Below, one piece after another: positions 31,781 through 40,309 of a stretch of 61,596 nucleotides of DNA. Within the stretch, counting starts at the first letter, position 1. Every line of letters begins with the position of its first letter. The stretch comes from a virus: IMG/VR virus record IMGVR_UViG_3300005366_000004, positions 1-61,596 of that record. The stretch is one strand, 5' to 3'. Both the position numbers and the translations under genes were made by a program. Under the pieces are notes generated by a model. That model was not told the DNA's origin and did not search any database. It saw only the letters and a list, made by a program, of their open reading frames with translations.

Positions 31781-32266
31781 CTACAGGATGTAAGCTTTGA
31801 CGTTGCGCGGATCTTCGGTAATCAAGCTGATCAGCTCGTGATCATTGAAGATGCAGAATGTGGCTTTCTCTTCTTCGCCGGGGATCTCTTTTTCCCAGCG
31901 GTCGCCACCCCAGCGGGGGACGCTCACATAATCGCCAACCTTCGCCCATGCGCCCTCGGGCCATGGCTCCTTCGTTTCGCGATTGCAGAAGGCAAGAGGT
32001 CCAAGCGCCACAACACGGGCAACCTGATCATTCCATTTGTCCGTTTGCTGTGTCTCTTCCACGATGAGGATGCCGCCCTTGGTCTTTTTCTTCGTGCGGC
32101 GTAGTTGAACCAGGACACGCGCCCCAAACGGGCGACGACCGGGTTCAAGCTCAGGGAAATACCAGTCAAGCGTGTCTTCAGGTTCTTGTTCGGCTTGTTT
32201 GCCAGTGTTCAGGATGCTTGCGACATCCTCTGTGGAGGGGATTACCAACATCGATTCAGCAGTCAT
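31781..32266 (-). CDS. GroES-like co-chaperonin (phage head-assembly type)
   Basis: 161 residues. RPFGARVLVQLRRTKKKTKGGILIVEETQQTDKWNDQVARVVALGPL followed by PWPEGAWAKVGDYVSVPRWGGDRWE is the Cpn10 beta-barrel with its mobile loop (KKTKGGILI). Phage versions such as T4 gp31 work with host GroEL to fold the capsid protein. An N-terminal ~45-residue extension precedes the barrel. GGAG lies 8 bases upstream of ATG and just after a terminator hairpin. Position beside scaffold and capsid fits the role. Confidence 0.8.
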   Translation of the reverse strand: MTAESMLVIPSTEDVASILNTGKQAEQEPEDTLDWYFPELEPGRRPFGARVLVQLRRTKKKTKGGILIVEETQQTDKWNDQVARVVALGPLAFCNRETKEPWPEGAWAKVGDYVSVPRWGGDRWEKEIPGEEEKATFCIFNDHELISLITEDPRNVKAYIL

Positions 32267-32282
32267 GCGATTGCTCCAAAAT

Positions 32283-32303
32283 AAAAAAGCGCCTTCCGGC
32301 GCT
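32283..32303 (-). terminator. Intrinsic terminator directly upstream of the co-chaperonin gene
   Basis: Minus strand AGCGCC-GGAAG-GGCGCT then TTTTTTATTTTGGAG. The T-run merges with the GGAG ribosome site of the co-chaperonin gene, as at the other late cassettes. Confidence 0.7.
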
Positions 32304-32311
32304 CGGTTGAT

Positions 32312-32458
32312 TTACTTCTTGTTCATGCTTTTCAGCGTTTTCGCCAGTCTGGCGCGCTGACCTAGTTTCCCACCAGCTTTCGCCGCCTTATCAAGCGTCT
32401 TGGCTTGGATATTCTTTTCCTGAGATACCGCTAATTCCTTGTGGAACGACCATTTGTT
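32312..32458 (-). other. Short basic ORF without a standard start codon
   Basis: Open frame ending just before the terminator at 32303. It encodes a basic, Lys/Arg-rich C-terminus (KAAKAGGKLGQRARLAKTLK then SMNKK) that looks like a real phage small protein. It is in the +1 frame relative to the 92-aa gene it overlaps, and has no ATG, GTG or TTG. Either a rare start codon or a frameshifted extension of the 92-aa protein would be needed. Confidence 0.35.
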
Positions 32459-32669
32459 TTAGGTCGCGTCCTTTATCCAATTCGCCACTTGATGCCTCTT
32501 GCGTTTCGCTCACTTTCACGGAGTCGCCAATCAACTCCACCGTCACGCCATGCGAGGCATAATCCACATAGCCGAACTTGGTATTCGCGTACTGCTCAAT
32601 AGTGTCGCAGTCTGATTGTTCGACTTCTTCGGCCTCTCCGCTTGGATACGTCACGCGGAATCTACTCAT
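32391..32669 (-). CDS. 92-aa hypothetical late protein
   Basis: FRVTYPSGEAEEVEQSDCDTIEQYANTKFGYVDYASHGVTVELIG: small mixed alpha/beta protein. Its ATG overlaps the stop of the 58-aa gene (ATGAGTAG). Function unknown. Confidence 0.6.
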   Translation of the reverse strand: MSRFRVTYPSGEAEEVEQSDCDTIEQYANTKFGYVDYASHGVTVELIGDSVKVSETQEASSGELDKGRDLKQMVVPQGISGISGKEYPSQDA

Positions 32670-32838
32670 CCTCTTTTCCTTTCAATATGTCTTCGATCTC
32701 GCCAATCAAAGCGCAGCATTCCTCGTACTTCCCGACGAGGTATTGAAGCTGCTCCATCGACTTCGGCGGATGCGAGAGCACATTTGCTTCGTACTCACGC
32801 TTACGCTCAAGCAGGAACTCAAGCGCCTGCTCTAGCAC
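32662..32838 (-). CDS. 58-aa coiled-coil protein, GTG start
   Basis: Translates as VLEQALEFLLERKREYEANV then LSHPPKSMEQLQYLVGKYEE and on to EIEDILKGKEDE. The GTG overlaps the stop of the 57-aa gene and the stop overlaps the ATG of the next, a tight coupling chain. Highly helical and charged. Too short for the usual ORF cut-off, but composition and coupling support it. Confidence 0.55.
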   Translation of the reverse strand: MLEQALEFLLERKREYEANVLSHPPKSMEQLQYLVGKYEECCALIGEIEDILKGKEDE

Positions 32839-33005
32839 TTGCCGCCCTTCTTGATCTGGCCGCCCTTCTTGTAGCCGGGGACGCCGTTATCGCGCTTGGC
32901 TGTGGTGATCGGGCCTGCTGGCAAGCCTTTAACCATCCCGCCCGTTTTCAGCTTCTGGGCCATTGCCATCTGCTTGTGTTGCGGAACCGATTTGTTGCCT
33001 TTCAT
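32832..33005 (-). CDS. 57-aa Lys/Gly-rich protein overlapping the portal 3' end
   Basis: Reads MKGNKSVPQHKQMAMAQKLK, then TGGMVKGLPAGPITTAKRDN and GVPGYKKGGQIKKGGKC. AGGAGAAGCAT precedes the ATG. It overlaps the last 77 bases of the portal gene in another frame. Small basic proteins ending in GGQIKKGGK are common after the portal in podovirus genomes; function unknown. Confidence 0.65.
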   Translation of the reverse strand: MKGNKSVPQHKQMAMAQKLKTGGMVKGLPAGPITTAKRDNGVPGYKKGGQIKKGGKC

Positions 33006-35643
33006 ATGCTTCTCCTATTTGCTGGTTGCTGTCTTTCGCTGCCAATTGAAGAATGGTTCGCAGCGTCGCCATCTGCTCTTGGTACTGCAAACGTTCCATT
33101 TCGCGCTCTTGACGACTTCTCTCGCGCTCGGACTCCATCGTCTCCCGCATCTGCTGCAAGAAAGCATCGAACTTGTTGTCCTGCTCGTTCTTTGCAAGTT
33201 CGGTTTGCTGCTCTGCTGCGGTCTGGTCAGCTTCGGCCTTCGCCGCCAACTGTGAGGCATGAGTATCAGCAGCGAATTTAGCCGCATCGCGTTGCTGTTC
33301 TGCCTGCAAATCCTGCGCCTTCTCTGCGGATTCCTGCTGCATCTCCATGGTCTTCAACTTCTCGTTGGATGCGATCTGCATCTGACCGAGATTCATCGTG
33401 ACCTGTGATGCCGGATCAAGTTGCGGAGGCGGCTGGAATTGCTGCATGAGTTGCTGGGCCTGCTGGAGCATCTGCATGATTGGCGCAAGTTCTTGCGCCA
33501 TTCTCTGATCAGCTAGAGCCGAACCGTGAAGCTGCGTCTTGCTGTCGTCTTCCGGCTGGCCGGTGACTTCGGTCAGTGCCCCAGTTGCAGCCGCCACATG
33601 TTGCGCGTAGTACATCGGCAGATGCTCTTTCACCACGTGCTGAATCAGCGTCGGTAAAGCCGGTATTGCTGCAATCGGATTGGCGCAAAAGATCGGGGAG
33701 AGCGCATAGTGCATGTGCGTCATCATGTGCGCTAAGTGGTCCTGATCTTCGTACGCCTTCAGCGGCTGCTTGCCTTCGGATGCCTTCACGTTCTCCTGAA
33801 TCGCATCGAGGCGCTCCGGCTCGAATGTCTCAATCAGAACCTCGTTTGCTTCCGGGAAGTTCAGCAGTCGCAGAGCGCGCCGATTGAGTTGATCCAGCTT
33901 GTAGAACTGCGGGAACTGCTCTGCAAGCTGCATCACAGCCTGGAGCTGTGCGTAACGCTGCGCCTCAGAGAAGATATTCGGGTCCGAGACGGGAATCACA
34001 TCCATCGGGCCTTCAAAATCAGCCCGACTGACGATCAAATCGCCCAGTTCTTCGACTGTCTCCTGATCGTCTAGGTGATCGCGGTTGATGCGATGCAGGA
34101 TCTCCAGCACCTTCATCTGCGCCGCGTGAAGTCTCGAATGGATCGCCGAGAACGTAACGCTGCCCTGCTCGATCAATGCCAATGCAGTGCCGACCGGCAT
34201 ATTGTTCGAGGCATCGGCGATCTTCTCCTCTGCCGTTGCCACAACACCCTTGGCCTGATTCGTCAGCCAATCCAGAAGTTGGAACAGGACTTCAGATGGC
34301 GGATTGAACGGCATCGGCATCGCGATTTTGCGGATGTCGTCAATGTTCGGCGTTGCGTCAATCTCCGTTACTTCGGTAGGCGAAATCGAGATATTCTGAC
34401 CGGCTTCTCGTGCGCCCTTCAATTTCAGCATGCCGGGCATGTTGTTGATGTGCGCCGAGTCCATCAGTGCACGCAACGCGCCAGTCAAAGCGCCAGACAT
34501 AGAGCCGATGATGTGCGGCAAACCTATGCCATACGCGCCACGCCACGGGATGAACTTGAACTCAACAATCCACTCCAGCGCTTCCGGGTTGATGTCGTCG
34601 GCGTCATTGTCGCCGTCGTCTTCCCAGTTGCGGTAAATCGCCAGAACCTTGCGCGTGCAGTCATCAACCGTGATGATGTACGGCGCTGGCTTCGGCATCA
34701 GCGGGTCGGAGATTTCGTAATCCACGTATATCTCGTAGATTTTACGAAGCCCGTCTTCGTTGTCGTATGCTGCATCCTCCAAGCCTTCGATCTTATCCGT
34801 CGCCTTCTTGGAGTCAGACCCCTCCGGCAATTGTGGATCGGCTATCGTAATGTCTCGATAGAGGCCAGATACAATGCGCGACTCGAACGCCTGCCGCGTG
34901 ATCATCTGCTGATGCGTCTTGCGGTGCGCGCTGTAGAAGTCGGAGCACGCATACGGCAGGAAGATGTCATCAATCGGGATGAACTCAGAACGCGGGCGCT
35001 CTACTCGCTCGTCGTACCAGACCTTCAGATACTGGCTACCACCAAGCGGCAATTGCGTCAGGAGCTGCTCAAGCTCGGCGCGGTACTCTCGAATCTGCTT
35101 CGTGAGCTGCCAGTTCATGTATGACTTCTTGCGCTCGGCTTTCTCGATCTTGGCATCCGTTGCCTCGCCGATAATCTGCGTTTTGCACGGGCCAGCAGCA
35201 GGGAAAATTTCCTTGATCGCCCGTGCGGCGAAGTCGATGCAGCCTTCAGCCAGAACAGGATGCACCACCTTGCTTGCGCCGTCGAAGTCCGCGCCGCCTG
35301 GAGCGTCATCACCCAGGCCAGTCCGGCGAATGCCATCGGCATACTGCTTATCGCGCTTCTCGCGGGCTTTCTTGTCCTTCTCGATCAGATCAAGCAAGTC
35401 ACCAGCGATGGCGCGCAGCTCGTTCTCTTCCAGTCGTTCGGCGAGGTTGTCGAGGAAATCGCCAGCGTCTTCCTCTTCATCCTCGTCGAGAACGATGGTT
35501 GCAGAGCCGTCGGGATTCTCGATGACGTTGCCCTCGGCCAGCGGGTCATCCTCTTCGGGTGCTGGCGGCTCGTCCACGATGGGCGCAATATTCCTGCCGT
35601 ACTCCTGTTCGATTTCTGGGATATGCGGTGGCTTGTTCGGCAT
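32929..35643 (-). CDS. Portal protein
   Basis: 904 residues. N-terminal acidic tail (EEDDPLAEGNVIENPDGSATIVLDEDEEED), then the portal core: DLLDLIEKDKKAREKRDKQYADGIRRTGLGDDAPGGADFDGASKVVHPVLAEGCIDFAARAIKEIFP. A large wing region follows and MSGALTGALRALMDSAHINNMPGMLK and the helices of the crown. The last ~200 residues are a Gln/Ala/Glu coiled coil typical of large podovirus portals. It forms the dodecameric DNA channel at the capsid vertex. Starts after a terminator-ribosome site cassette. Confidence 0.85.
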   Translation of the reverse strand: MPNKPPHIPEIEQEYGRNIAPIVDEPPAPEEDDPLAEGNVIENPDGSATIVLDEDEEEDAGDFLDNLAERLEENELRAIAGDLLDLIEKDKKAREKRDKQYADGIRRTGLGDDAPGGADFDGASKVVHPVLAEGCIDFAARAIKEIFPAAGPCKTQIIGEATDAKIEKAERKKSYMNWQLTKQIREYRAELEQLLTQLPLGGSQYLKVWYDERVERPRSEFIPIDDIFLPYACSDFYSAHRKTHQQMITRQAFESRIVSGLYRDITIADPQLPEGSDSKKATDKIEGLEDAAYDNEDGLRKIYEIYVDYEISDPLMPKPAPYIITVDDCTRKVLAIYRNWEDDGDNDADDINPEALEWIVEFKFIPWRGAYGIGLPHIIGSMSGALTGALRALMDSAHINNMPGMLKLKGAREAGQNISISPTEVTEIDATPNIDDIRKIAMPMPFNPPSEVLFQLLDWLTNQAKGVVATAEEKIADASNNMPVGTALALIEQGSVTFSAIHSRLHAAQMKVLEILHRINRDHLDDQETVEELGDLIVSRADFEGPMDVIPVSDPNIFSEAQRYAQLQAVMQLAEQFPQFYKLDQLNRRALRLLNFPEANEVLIETFEPERLDAIQENVKASEGKQPLKAYEDQDHLAHMMTHMHYALSPIFCANPIAAIPALPTLIQHVVKEHLPMYYAQHVAAATGALTEVTGQPEDDSKTQLHGSALADQRMAQELAPIMQMLQQAQQLMQQFQPPPQLDPASQVTMNLGQMQIASNEKLKTMEMQQESAEKAQDLQAEQQRDAAKFAADTHASQLAAKAEADQTAAEQQTELAKNEQDNKFDAFLQQMRETMESERERSRQEREMERLQYQEQMATLRTILQLAAKDSNQQIGEAYERQQIGSATQADGNGPEAENGRDG

Positions 35644-35661
35644 GTTTTATGTTCAGGCAAT

Positions 35662-35684
35662 AAAAAAGCCGCTCAATGGCGGCT
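35662..35684 (-). terminator. Intrinsic terminator directly upstream of the portal gene
   Basis: Minus strand AGCCGC-CATTGA-GCGGCT then TTTTTTATTGCC; it overlaps the terminase stop by one base. The stem and T-run are clear; the next ATG follows ~20 bases later with a poor ribosome site. Confidence 0.7.
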
Positions 35685-37273
35685 TATGTTGCATATGGGT
35701 TGCTGCGTTTTCGGCTGTAATCCGCCGTCTCCGGCTCGTCATCCTCATACTCAGGAAGCACAAGCATGTTCGTATCTTTGAGATAGATCATTGCCTGCGT
35801 GAAAGAATCAACCAGGTCGTCATGTTCTCCGTTCGGGAACTGCTCGCACTGCTTCAGCAGCTTGCGCGCCCATGTGATCGGCTTGCCCGGCTCCTTCTTC
35901 GACTCCAGTACGTAGATCACATCCATTTCGAGGACTGGCGCAGTCAAGTGCGCTCTCAGCTCCTTGCTTGCCTTCCCTGGGTTGTACGTGTGAACCGGGA
36001 TGCCAGTGCGGCGCAAGTCCCGAATCAGCGCGATCCCGCTCGCCTTTTCCTCGATCATCAGCATGTCAGCCCTGCGCGCCGGATGCATCGGGTCATCCTT
36101 GACACCGCCGTACCTTGCGCTCCAGTCGTCGATCAGCTTCGGGCGAAGATCTGGATAGCTGATATGCTCGTCCCACGCATCCAGCAGCAATGCACACTTG
36201 CGGCGCTTGTGCGTGAAGATCCCCCACACAGTGCAGGCTGTCGGATCGTTGGACTCGTCATCTGTAAATGCTGTGTCGTAGCTTTGCAGGACGAATTCCA
36301 AGTCTGGCAATGGCGTGTGTGCGGGCCAGAGCTGGAAATGATCAGTCCTCAGAATGCCACCACCGGCTGGAGACGGACGCTGCTGCAACTGCCCTGCCGC
36401 GCCGTACTCACCGAGTCGCGTGGACAGCGTCTTGACCACGTTCTTCGGGTACAAACTTGGCCACAGAAGCTCACCGTGCTCAGTGCGCGGATCGCCGTCC
36501 AACGGTGTCCTACACTGCGGCCCCTCGTACTCCATCGGCAAGCAGAGATGCACCCAGTCTTTCTTATAGTCCGCCTGCTCCATGATGTGACCGGACAGGT
36601 CTTTCTCGTGGAGCCGCTGCATTACCACGACAGTGGCAGCACCACGAGATGCGCCACGAGACGAGAGCGTGCGGTCAAACCAGTTCAACGCTTGGACACG
36701 TTCAGCATCCGATTCCGCCTTTTTGACGTTGTGCGGATCGTCGATGATCTTGCGGTCTGGGTGGTGACCAGTGCCGCGCCCGCCGACAGAGGACGACATG
36801 CGGAAGCCGCCAGCAGTCAATGCGTAATGCAGCTTCTGGTTGATATCCTTGCGGATCGCAATGCTAGGCCACAGCCGCTGATACCATTCGGACGTAATGA
36901 TGTCCCGGCATTTCATCGCGTCGCGGATAGACAGCGATTCATCGTATGACGCACCAAAGTACCGAAGCGCCGGGTTCTGCGTCCACTCCCACGCGGGCCA
37001 CATGACCGACACGAGAATTGACTTCATCGTCCCTGGAGGAACGTTAATCAACAGGTTCTTGATCTCGCCGCGAGTGACGGCTTCGAGATGCTCACAAATG
37101 ACATCGATGTGCCAGTTGTGTTTGTATTCTTCGGCTGGCTCAATGACGTGCCATGCTTGCTCTACGAAATTAACTAGCTTTGTGCAGTGACGGCGCTCTT
37201 GCTCCAGTTCTGCAGCGGCCAGCAGTTCCTTGATCCTAGCTGGCGTGAGGTTGCCTAGGTCTGAGAGGTTCAT
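35684..37273 (-). CDS. Terminase large subunit
   Basis: 529 residues. ATPase: Walker A-like VPPGTMKS at 78-85, then RYFGASYDESLSIRDAMK and the DDPHN acid pair near 175. Nuclease domain: DTAFTDDES (~345), EEKASG, and GEHDDLVDSFTQA (~490) supply the RNase-H-type acidic residues. This is the packaging motor of phages with headful or cos packaging; the type cannot be told. It starts 3 bases after the HEAVH gene's stop. Confidence 0.95.
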   Translation of the reverse strand: MNLSDLGNLTPARIKELLAAAELEQERRHCTKLVNFVEQAWHVIEPAEEYKHNWHIDVICEHLEAVTRGEIKNLLINVPPGTMKSILVSVMWPAWEWTQNPALRYFGASYDESLSIRDAMKCRDIITSEWYQRLWPSIAIRKDINQKLHYALTAGGFRMSSSVGGRGTGHHPDRKIIDDPHNVKKAESDAERVQALNWFDRTLSSRGASRGAATVVVMQRLHEKDLSGHIMEQADYKKDWVHLCLPMEYEGPQCRTPLDGDPRTEHGELLWPSLYPKNVVKTLSTRLGEYGAAGQLQQRPSPAGGGILRTDHFQLWPAHTPLPDLEFVLQSYDTAFTDDESNDPTACTVWGIFTHKRRKCALLLDAWDEHISYPDLRPKLIDDWSARYGGVKDDPMHPARRADMLMIEEKASGIALIRDLRRTGIPVHTYNPGKASKELRAHLTAPVLEMDVIYVLESKKEPGKPITWARKLLKQCEQFPNGEHDDLVDSFTQAMIYLKDTNMLVLPEYEDDEPETADYSRKRSNPYAT

Positions 37274-37276
37274 GCA

Positions 37277-37663
37277 TTACTTCCTCGCCTTTTCCGGGAA
37301 GACGGCAGAAATCATGCATTGCGTGATGTATTGAATGGTGTACGCCTCAAACTCGTCACCCGGTTTTTTTTCGCCAGTCTCACACAGCAATTGTTGATAC
37401 ACATGCACAGCCTCGTGCGCCAAAAGACCGCACACTGAGGCTTTGCTGCGGCGACCGCGCAAATCTATGCAGACGATACAAAGAGCACTCGCCCCCTTGC
37501 GATCAAGTATGTGAGTGGTGGCGTTCGCGCCCTCATTAATCCATCGCGGCAGCGGTTTTACGCCAAGGCGGCGCATCTCGCGCTGAAATGCCTTTTCGCT
37601 GGCTGTGAACCCGAAGTACATCGGGAACATCGCCATGTCAAAGTAGTGCATTCGGTCGCTCAT
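37277..37663 (-). CDS. HExxH-type (HEAVH) putative metallopeptidase
   Basis: 128 residues from ATG 37663, which overlaps the stop of the 104-aa gene (ATGA). SVCGLLAHEAVHVYQQLL carries HEAVH, a zincin-type HExxH, followed by EKKPGDEFEAYTIQYIT where the Glu could be the third ligand. Small HExxH proteins are often encoded between terminase subunits. Peptidase activity is inferred; a structural role is equally possible. Confidence 0.6.
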   Translation of the reverse strand: MSDRMHYFDMAMFPMYFGFTASEKAFQREMRRLGVKPLPRWINEGANATTHILDRKGASALCIVCIDLRGRRSKASVCGLLAHEAVHVYQQLLCETGEKKPGDEFEAYTIQYITQCMISAVFPEKARK

Positions 37664-37974
37664 TCTGACCTCGGCGGAACGACAATCACGTCCATCGACA
37701 TGAAATGTGCACCATCCTCTTGCCACGTCTTCGGCTGATCACGCCAAGCAATCGTTGATCCGTCAGGCTGACGATCAAAGAACATTGCGGCCAATTGCGC
37801 GAACTCGTATTCTGCATCTTCCGCACTACAGCCGCGCACTTGTAGGGTCGTTTGCCCGATCTGACTTGAGCTGCACTGGTCGAGCACTATCATGCGCAGC
37901 GGCGCGTTCGGAGCGATCAATTGAAAGTTGAAATGCTTGCCGATCTTCTCGGATATCTGTTTGAGTTCAGTCAT
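37660..37974 (-). CDS. 104-aa hypothetical protein between terminase subunits
   Basis: Mixed alpha/beta protein (LIAPNAPLRMIVLDQCSSSQIGQTTLQVRG). ATGA overlap with the HEAVH gene. Function unknown. Confidence 0.6.
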   Translation of the reverse strand: MTELKQISEKIGKHFNFQLIAPNAPLRMIVLDQCSSSQIGQTTLQVRGCSAEDAEYEFAQLAAMFFDRQPDGSTIAWRDQPKTWQEDGAHFMSMDVIVVPPRSE

Positions 37975-38090
37975 TCAATATTCCTCCGAATATTATTCGT
38001 TTCCGCCCGGCGGGCGAATGTCACTTTAGGCCGTTTTTTCTTGGCCATCACAAAACAAGAATCGGCAAAACTCAATTGCACAAAATTTTC

Positions 38091-38582
38091 TTACTTCGCC
38101 GCCTTCTTCAGCAGCGAGGTCAGCGCCTCAAGCTCAGACCCCGACAGCTTCGTCATGTCGATTTCGCCCGCGTCTTGGTTGATGTTGTGGTTGGTGTTCT
38201 GCGCTGTCACATCAAGCCTATCGCCGTACTTCTTCGGGGCCATCTTGGACAGCAGCCACTTGCGTGCATCCACGCGCAGCCTAGAGCGCGCAACAACCTC
38301 ACTATTCGTGCGCTCGTTACCGTTCTCGTCCGTGTAAGTGTCGTTGCGCCCGTCGTCGGATATTTCAAGGATTTCTTCGGCCATTTGTTCTTGCTGCACC
38401 TCGCGGGCCTTCGCGTACTGCTTTGAAAATTCCTCGTGCTCTGCCAGCCAAGCAAAAATCGTTGACATGACAGGCATCCCTTCGGATGCGCAAATCTTCC
38501 GCAGAGTCTCGCCTTCAGCAATGCGCTGACATATTTCTGCGGCAATTTCGTCGTTATACGTACTTGGCCTTCCGGCTGGCAT
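38091..38582 (-). CDS. Terminase small subunit (Sf6 gp1-like)
   Basis: 163 residues. N-terminal HTH: GRPSTYNDEIAAEICQRIAEGETLRKICASEGMPVMSTIFAWL, then helix-rich oligomerisation core and C-terminus KYGDRLDVTAQNTNHNINQDAGEIDMTKLSGSELEALTSLLKKAAK. This pattern fits Sf6-type small terminases, which recognise the packaging site and recruit the large subunit. Confidence 0.85.
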   Translation of the reverse strand: MPAGRPSTYNDEIAAEICQRIAEGETLRKICASEGMPVMSTIFAWLAEHEEFSKQYAKAREVQQEQMAEEILEISDDGRNDTYTDENGNERTNSEVVARSRLRVDARKWLLSKMAPKKYGDRLDVTAQNTNHNINQDAGEIDMTKLSGSELEALTSLLKKAAK

Positions 38583-38584
38583 GA

Positions 38585-38661
38585 CAGTAATCTTTCATTA
38601 CTAGATTGTTAATTAACATGGATTGGAATCGAGACATGAACCTTGCAGATTCGTGATTCCA
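38585..38661 (-). other. Structured spacer between fibre cluster and terminase
   Basis: Minus strand: GGAATC ... GATTCC (6-bp arms, ~29-base loop), and within the loop GAATCT-GCA-AGGTTC forms a 6-bp stem (one G-T pair). No T-run and no tRNA cloverleaf is found. The segment could carry a packaging (pac) site since it abuts the small terminase gene. Nothing else was found here. Confidence 0.35.
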
Positions 38662-38958
38662 CTATGCTGTGGGGCCAGCACCGAAATAGACAATATTCAG
38701 CTTTGCGCCTGCGGCCTGCTCGATGAATTTGACGCTCGACAGGTCCGCAGCCTCGATCTCTAACTCACTTCCTGCGGGGAGTGGATAGCCAACTGTTGCC
38801 GTTGGATCTACGCCGCCGGATCTCCAGCGCACGGCTTGCGATTCAGGTGTCACCAATGCATATAGTGTGTATACAGGTACTGTGAGCGCGGTTGCAGAGG
38901 ATAAGTCTGTGATCTGCTGATAACCGAGATACTTACTGAAACGATAATACAAGTTCAT
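38662..38958 (-). CDS. 98-aa late protein of fibre cluster
   Basis: Beta-rich: YQQITDLSSATALTVPVYTLYALVTPESQAVRWRSGGVDPTATVGYPLPAGSELEIEAADLSSVKFI. Looks like a small beta-sandwich, perhaps a fibre tip or connector. Clustered with other tail-fibre-like genes upstream of the terminase. Confidence 0.6.
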   Translation of the reverse strand: MNLYYRFSKYLGYQQITDLSSATALTVPVYTLYALVTPESQAVRWRSGGVDPTATVGYPLPAGSELEIEAADLSSVKFIEQAAGAKLNIVYFGAGPTA

Positions 38959-38961
38959 TTT

Positions 38962-39423
38962 CTACATCCTCCTTGTTTGTGTGCCAGTGTGGCGGCGATT
39001 TCTTCGGGAATGCAGGCCGCTCTTTATCGATATGCCGGAATCTGCAACGACCTCGCCGCCGCCTGAGCCGTTACCCACGCCGAGGATCGTGAACTGGCCA
39101 GTATTGGTGATCGCGTTTGACCCGCCTGCATTCGTCAGCGTGCCGGAATAGCTATATGTCCCAGGTACCGCAGTGAATGCAGCGGAGCCTGTGCCACTTC
39201 CCAGCGTGGCCGCGGTCGGTCCTTGACTTACCGCGCCGCCCGAGACTGCTGTGATTGTTACGGTCCCGGACGTTGGAGTGTTTGCGGTCGTGAAGTTGAT
39301 CGTTACGTTCTGCCCGTCGATAGTTGGGTCTGTGAATGCCCCAGTCGGCGCAAGCGTAACTCCCGATGAATCCGCGCTTAATACGCCGACCGAAAACGAG
39401 CCGACCGGATCTGTGCCCAGCAT
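38962..39423 (-). CDS. 153-aa Ser/Thr/Gly-rich late protein (Ig-like)
   Basis: Ig-like beta module (TITAVSGGAVSQGPTAATLGSGTGSAAFTAVPGTYSYSGTLTNAGGSN) followed by a basic tail (SGLHSRRNRRHTGTQTRRM). Possibly a fibre-associated or cell-surface-binding protein. Not assignable. Confidence 0.55.
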   Translation of the reverse strand: MLGTDPVGSFSVGVLSADSSGVTLAPTGAFTDPTIDGQNVTINFTTANTPTSGTVTITAVSGGAVSQGPTAATLGSGTGSAAFTAVPGTYSYSGTLTNAGGSNAITNTGQFTILGVGNGSGGGEVVADSGISIKSGLHSRRNRRHTGTQTRRM

Positions 39424-39424
39424 G

Positions 39425-40300
39425 TCATACGCTCTCTAAGAGGATGTGCAGAACGCCACCAGAGTTTGACATGGTGGTTGACAAACTTGTTGGGGGGCTT
39501 GGAAGCCCCGAAGCGTAAGTAACGGATGCGAACAGTCGGCTTAGAGCCAAGCGCGAGTCAGAGTTATGCGAGCCGATTGGACACATGACCGCACCAGAAA
39601 TCACCGCTATTGTCGGCGTAGAGTCAGACAATAGACCGACCCAATACCATCCCGGCGAAAGGTGCACGTTCGACTGAGATACTGTTCCGCGTACGATACC
39701 TGTTGAGGTTGTCGAGACGCCTGTCGTGCTGCCGAGGAGCGTGCCAGGAGACCCGTCAACGGCCATTGCCCATACACCGATTGCGAGATTGCCGCCTGCA
39801 GCCCCGGAAGTTATGTACGTCGTCAGGGCCGCGAGAGTCATCCCCGCATCTAGTCTATATGGCGAAAGATAGAGTGTATTGGCCGACATCGCGAATGTAC
39901 TCGTCGAGCCCAGCATAGGTGCAGCACTCGCCACCCTCTTAGCAATCGTGTTGCCGAATGTGTTCGAACCAAGACCGGATGCGCTCCCCCCCGCCATTTC
40001 TGCAGCAAGCGCGATTCCGACCTCGGCAGAACTTGTCAGCGAGAGGAACGTCGCATGATTCTTCGAGGGCGTTCCGCTCTCTAGCTTGGAAATGCCTCTG
40101 GTGCGCGTGAGTGTCGTACTTGTCGCTAAAGTGCACTCCACTAACTCACGATTATTGCCATCCTTGATGGCAACAGTCACAGTTGCGCCGACGGGAACAA
40201 AATCCTGAAATCTGACGAAACTAGCAACGGCACCAGTCAGGGTTATTGTTGCGCCTGTGCCGGTCGTTGAAGTTGTTTCTTTTACCCAATCTGCGAGCAT
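39425..40300 (-). CDS. Tail fibre-like protein with conserved phage N-terminus
   Basis: 291 residues. MLADWVKETTSTTGTGATITL then GAVASFVRFQDFVPVGATVTVAIKDGNNRELVECTL resembles the N-terminus of several phage fibre/tailspike proteins, where it binds the virion. The C-terminal ~180 residues are beta-rich (LAIGVWAMAVDGSPGTLLG, SPGWYWVGLLSD). Likely an attachment or baseplate-type component. Confidence 0.65.
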   Translation of the reverse strand: MLADWVKETTSTTGTGATITLTGAVASFVRFQDFVPVGATVTVAIKDGNNRELVECTLATSTTLTRTRGISKLESGTPSKNHATFLSLTSSAEVGIALAAEMAGGSASGLGSNTFGNTIAKRVASAAPMLGSTSTFAMSANTLYLSPYRLDAGMTLAALTTYITSGAAGGNLAIGVWAMAVDGSPGTLLGSTTGVSTTSTGIVRGTVSQSNVHLSPGWYWVGLLSDSTPTIAVISGAVMCPIGSHNSDSRLALSRLFASVTYASGLPSPPTSLSTTMSNSGGVLHILLESV

Positions 40301-40309
40301 GTCTCAACC

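Noticed and set aside
34075-36949. Long plus-strand ORFs of 349 and 661 codons antisense to portal and terminase
   Set aside because: They are the reverse frames of well supported portal and terminase genes. Arg/Ser/Val-rich composition with no motif or ribosome site.
38595-38661. Possible tRNA or attachment-site remnant (GGTTCATG...ATTCC)
   Set aside because: T-arm-like letters only; no cloverleaf, no acceptor stem, no matching anticodon arm.
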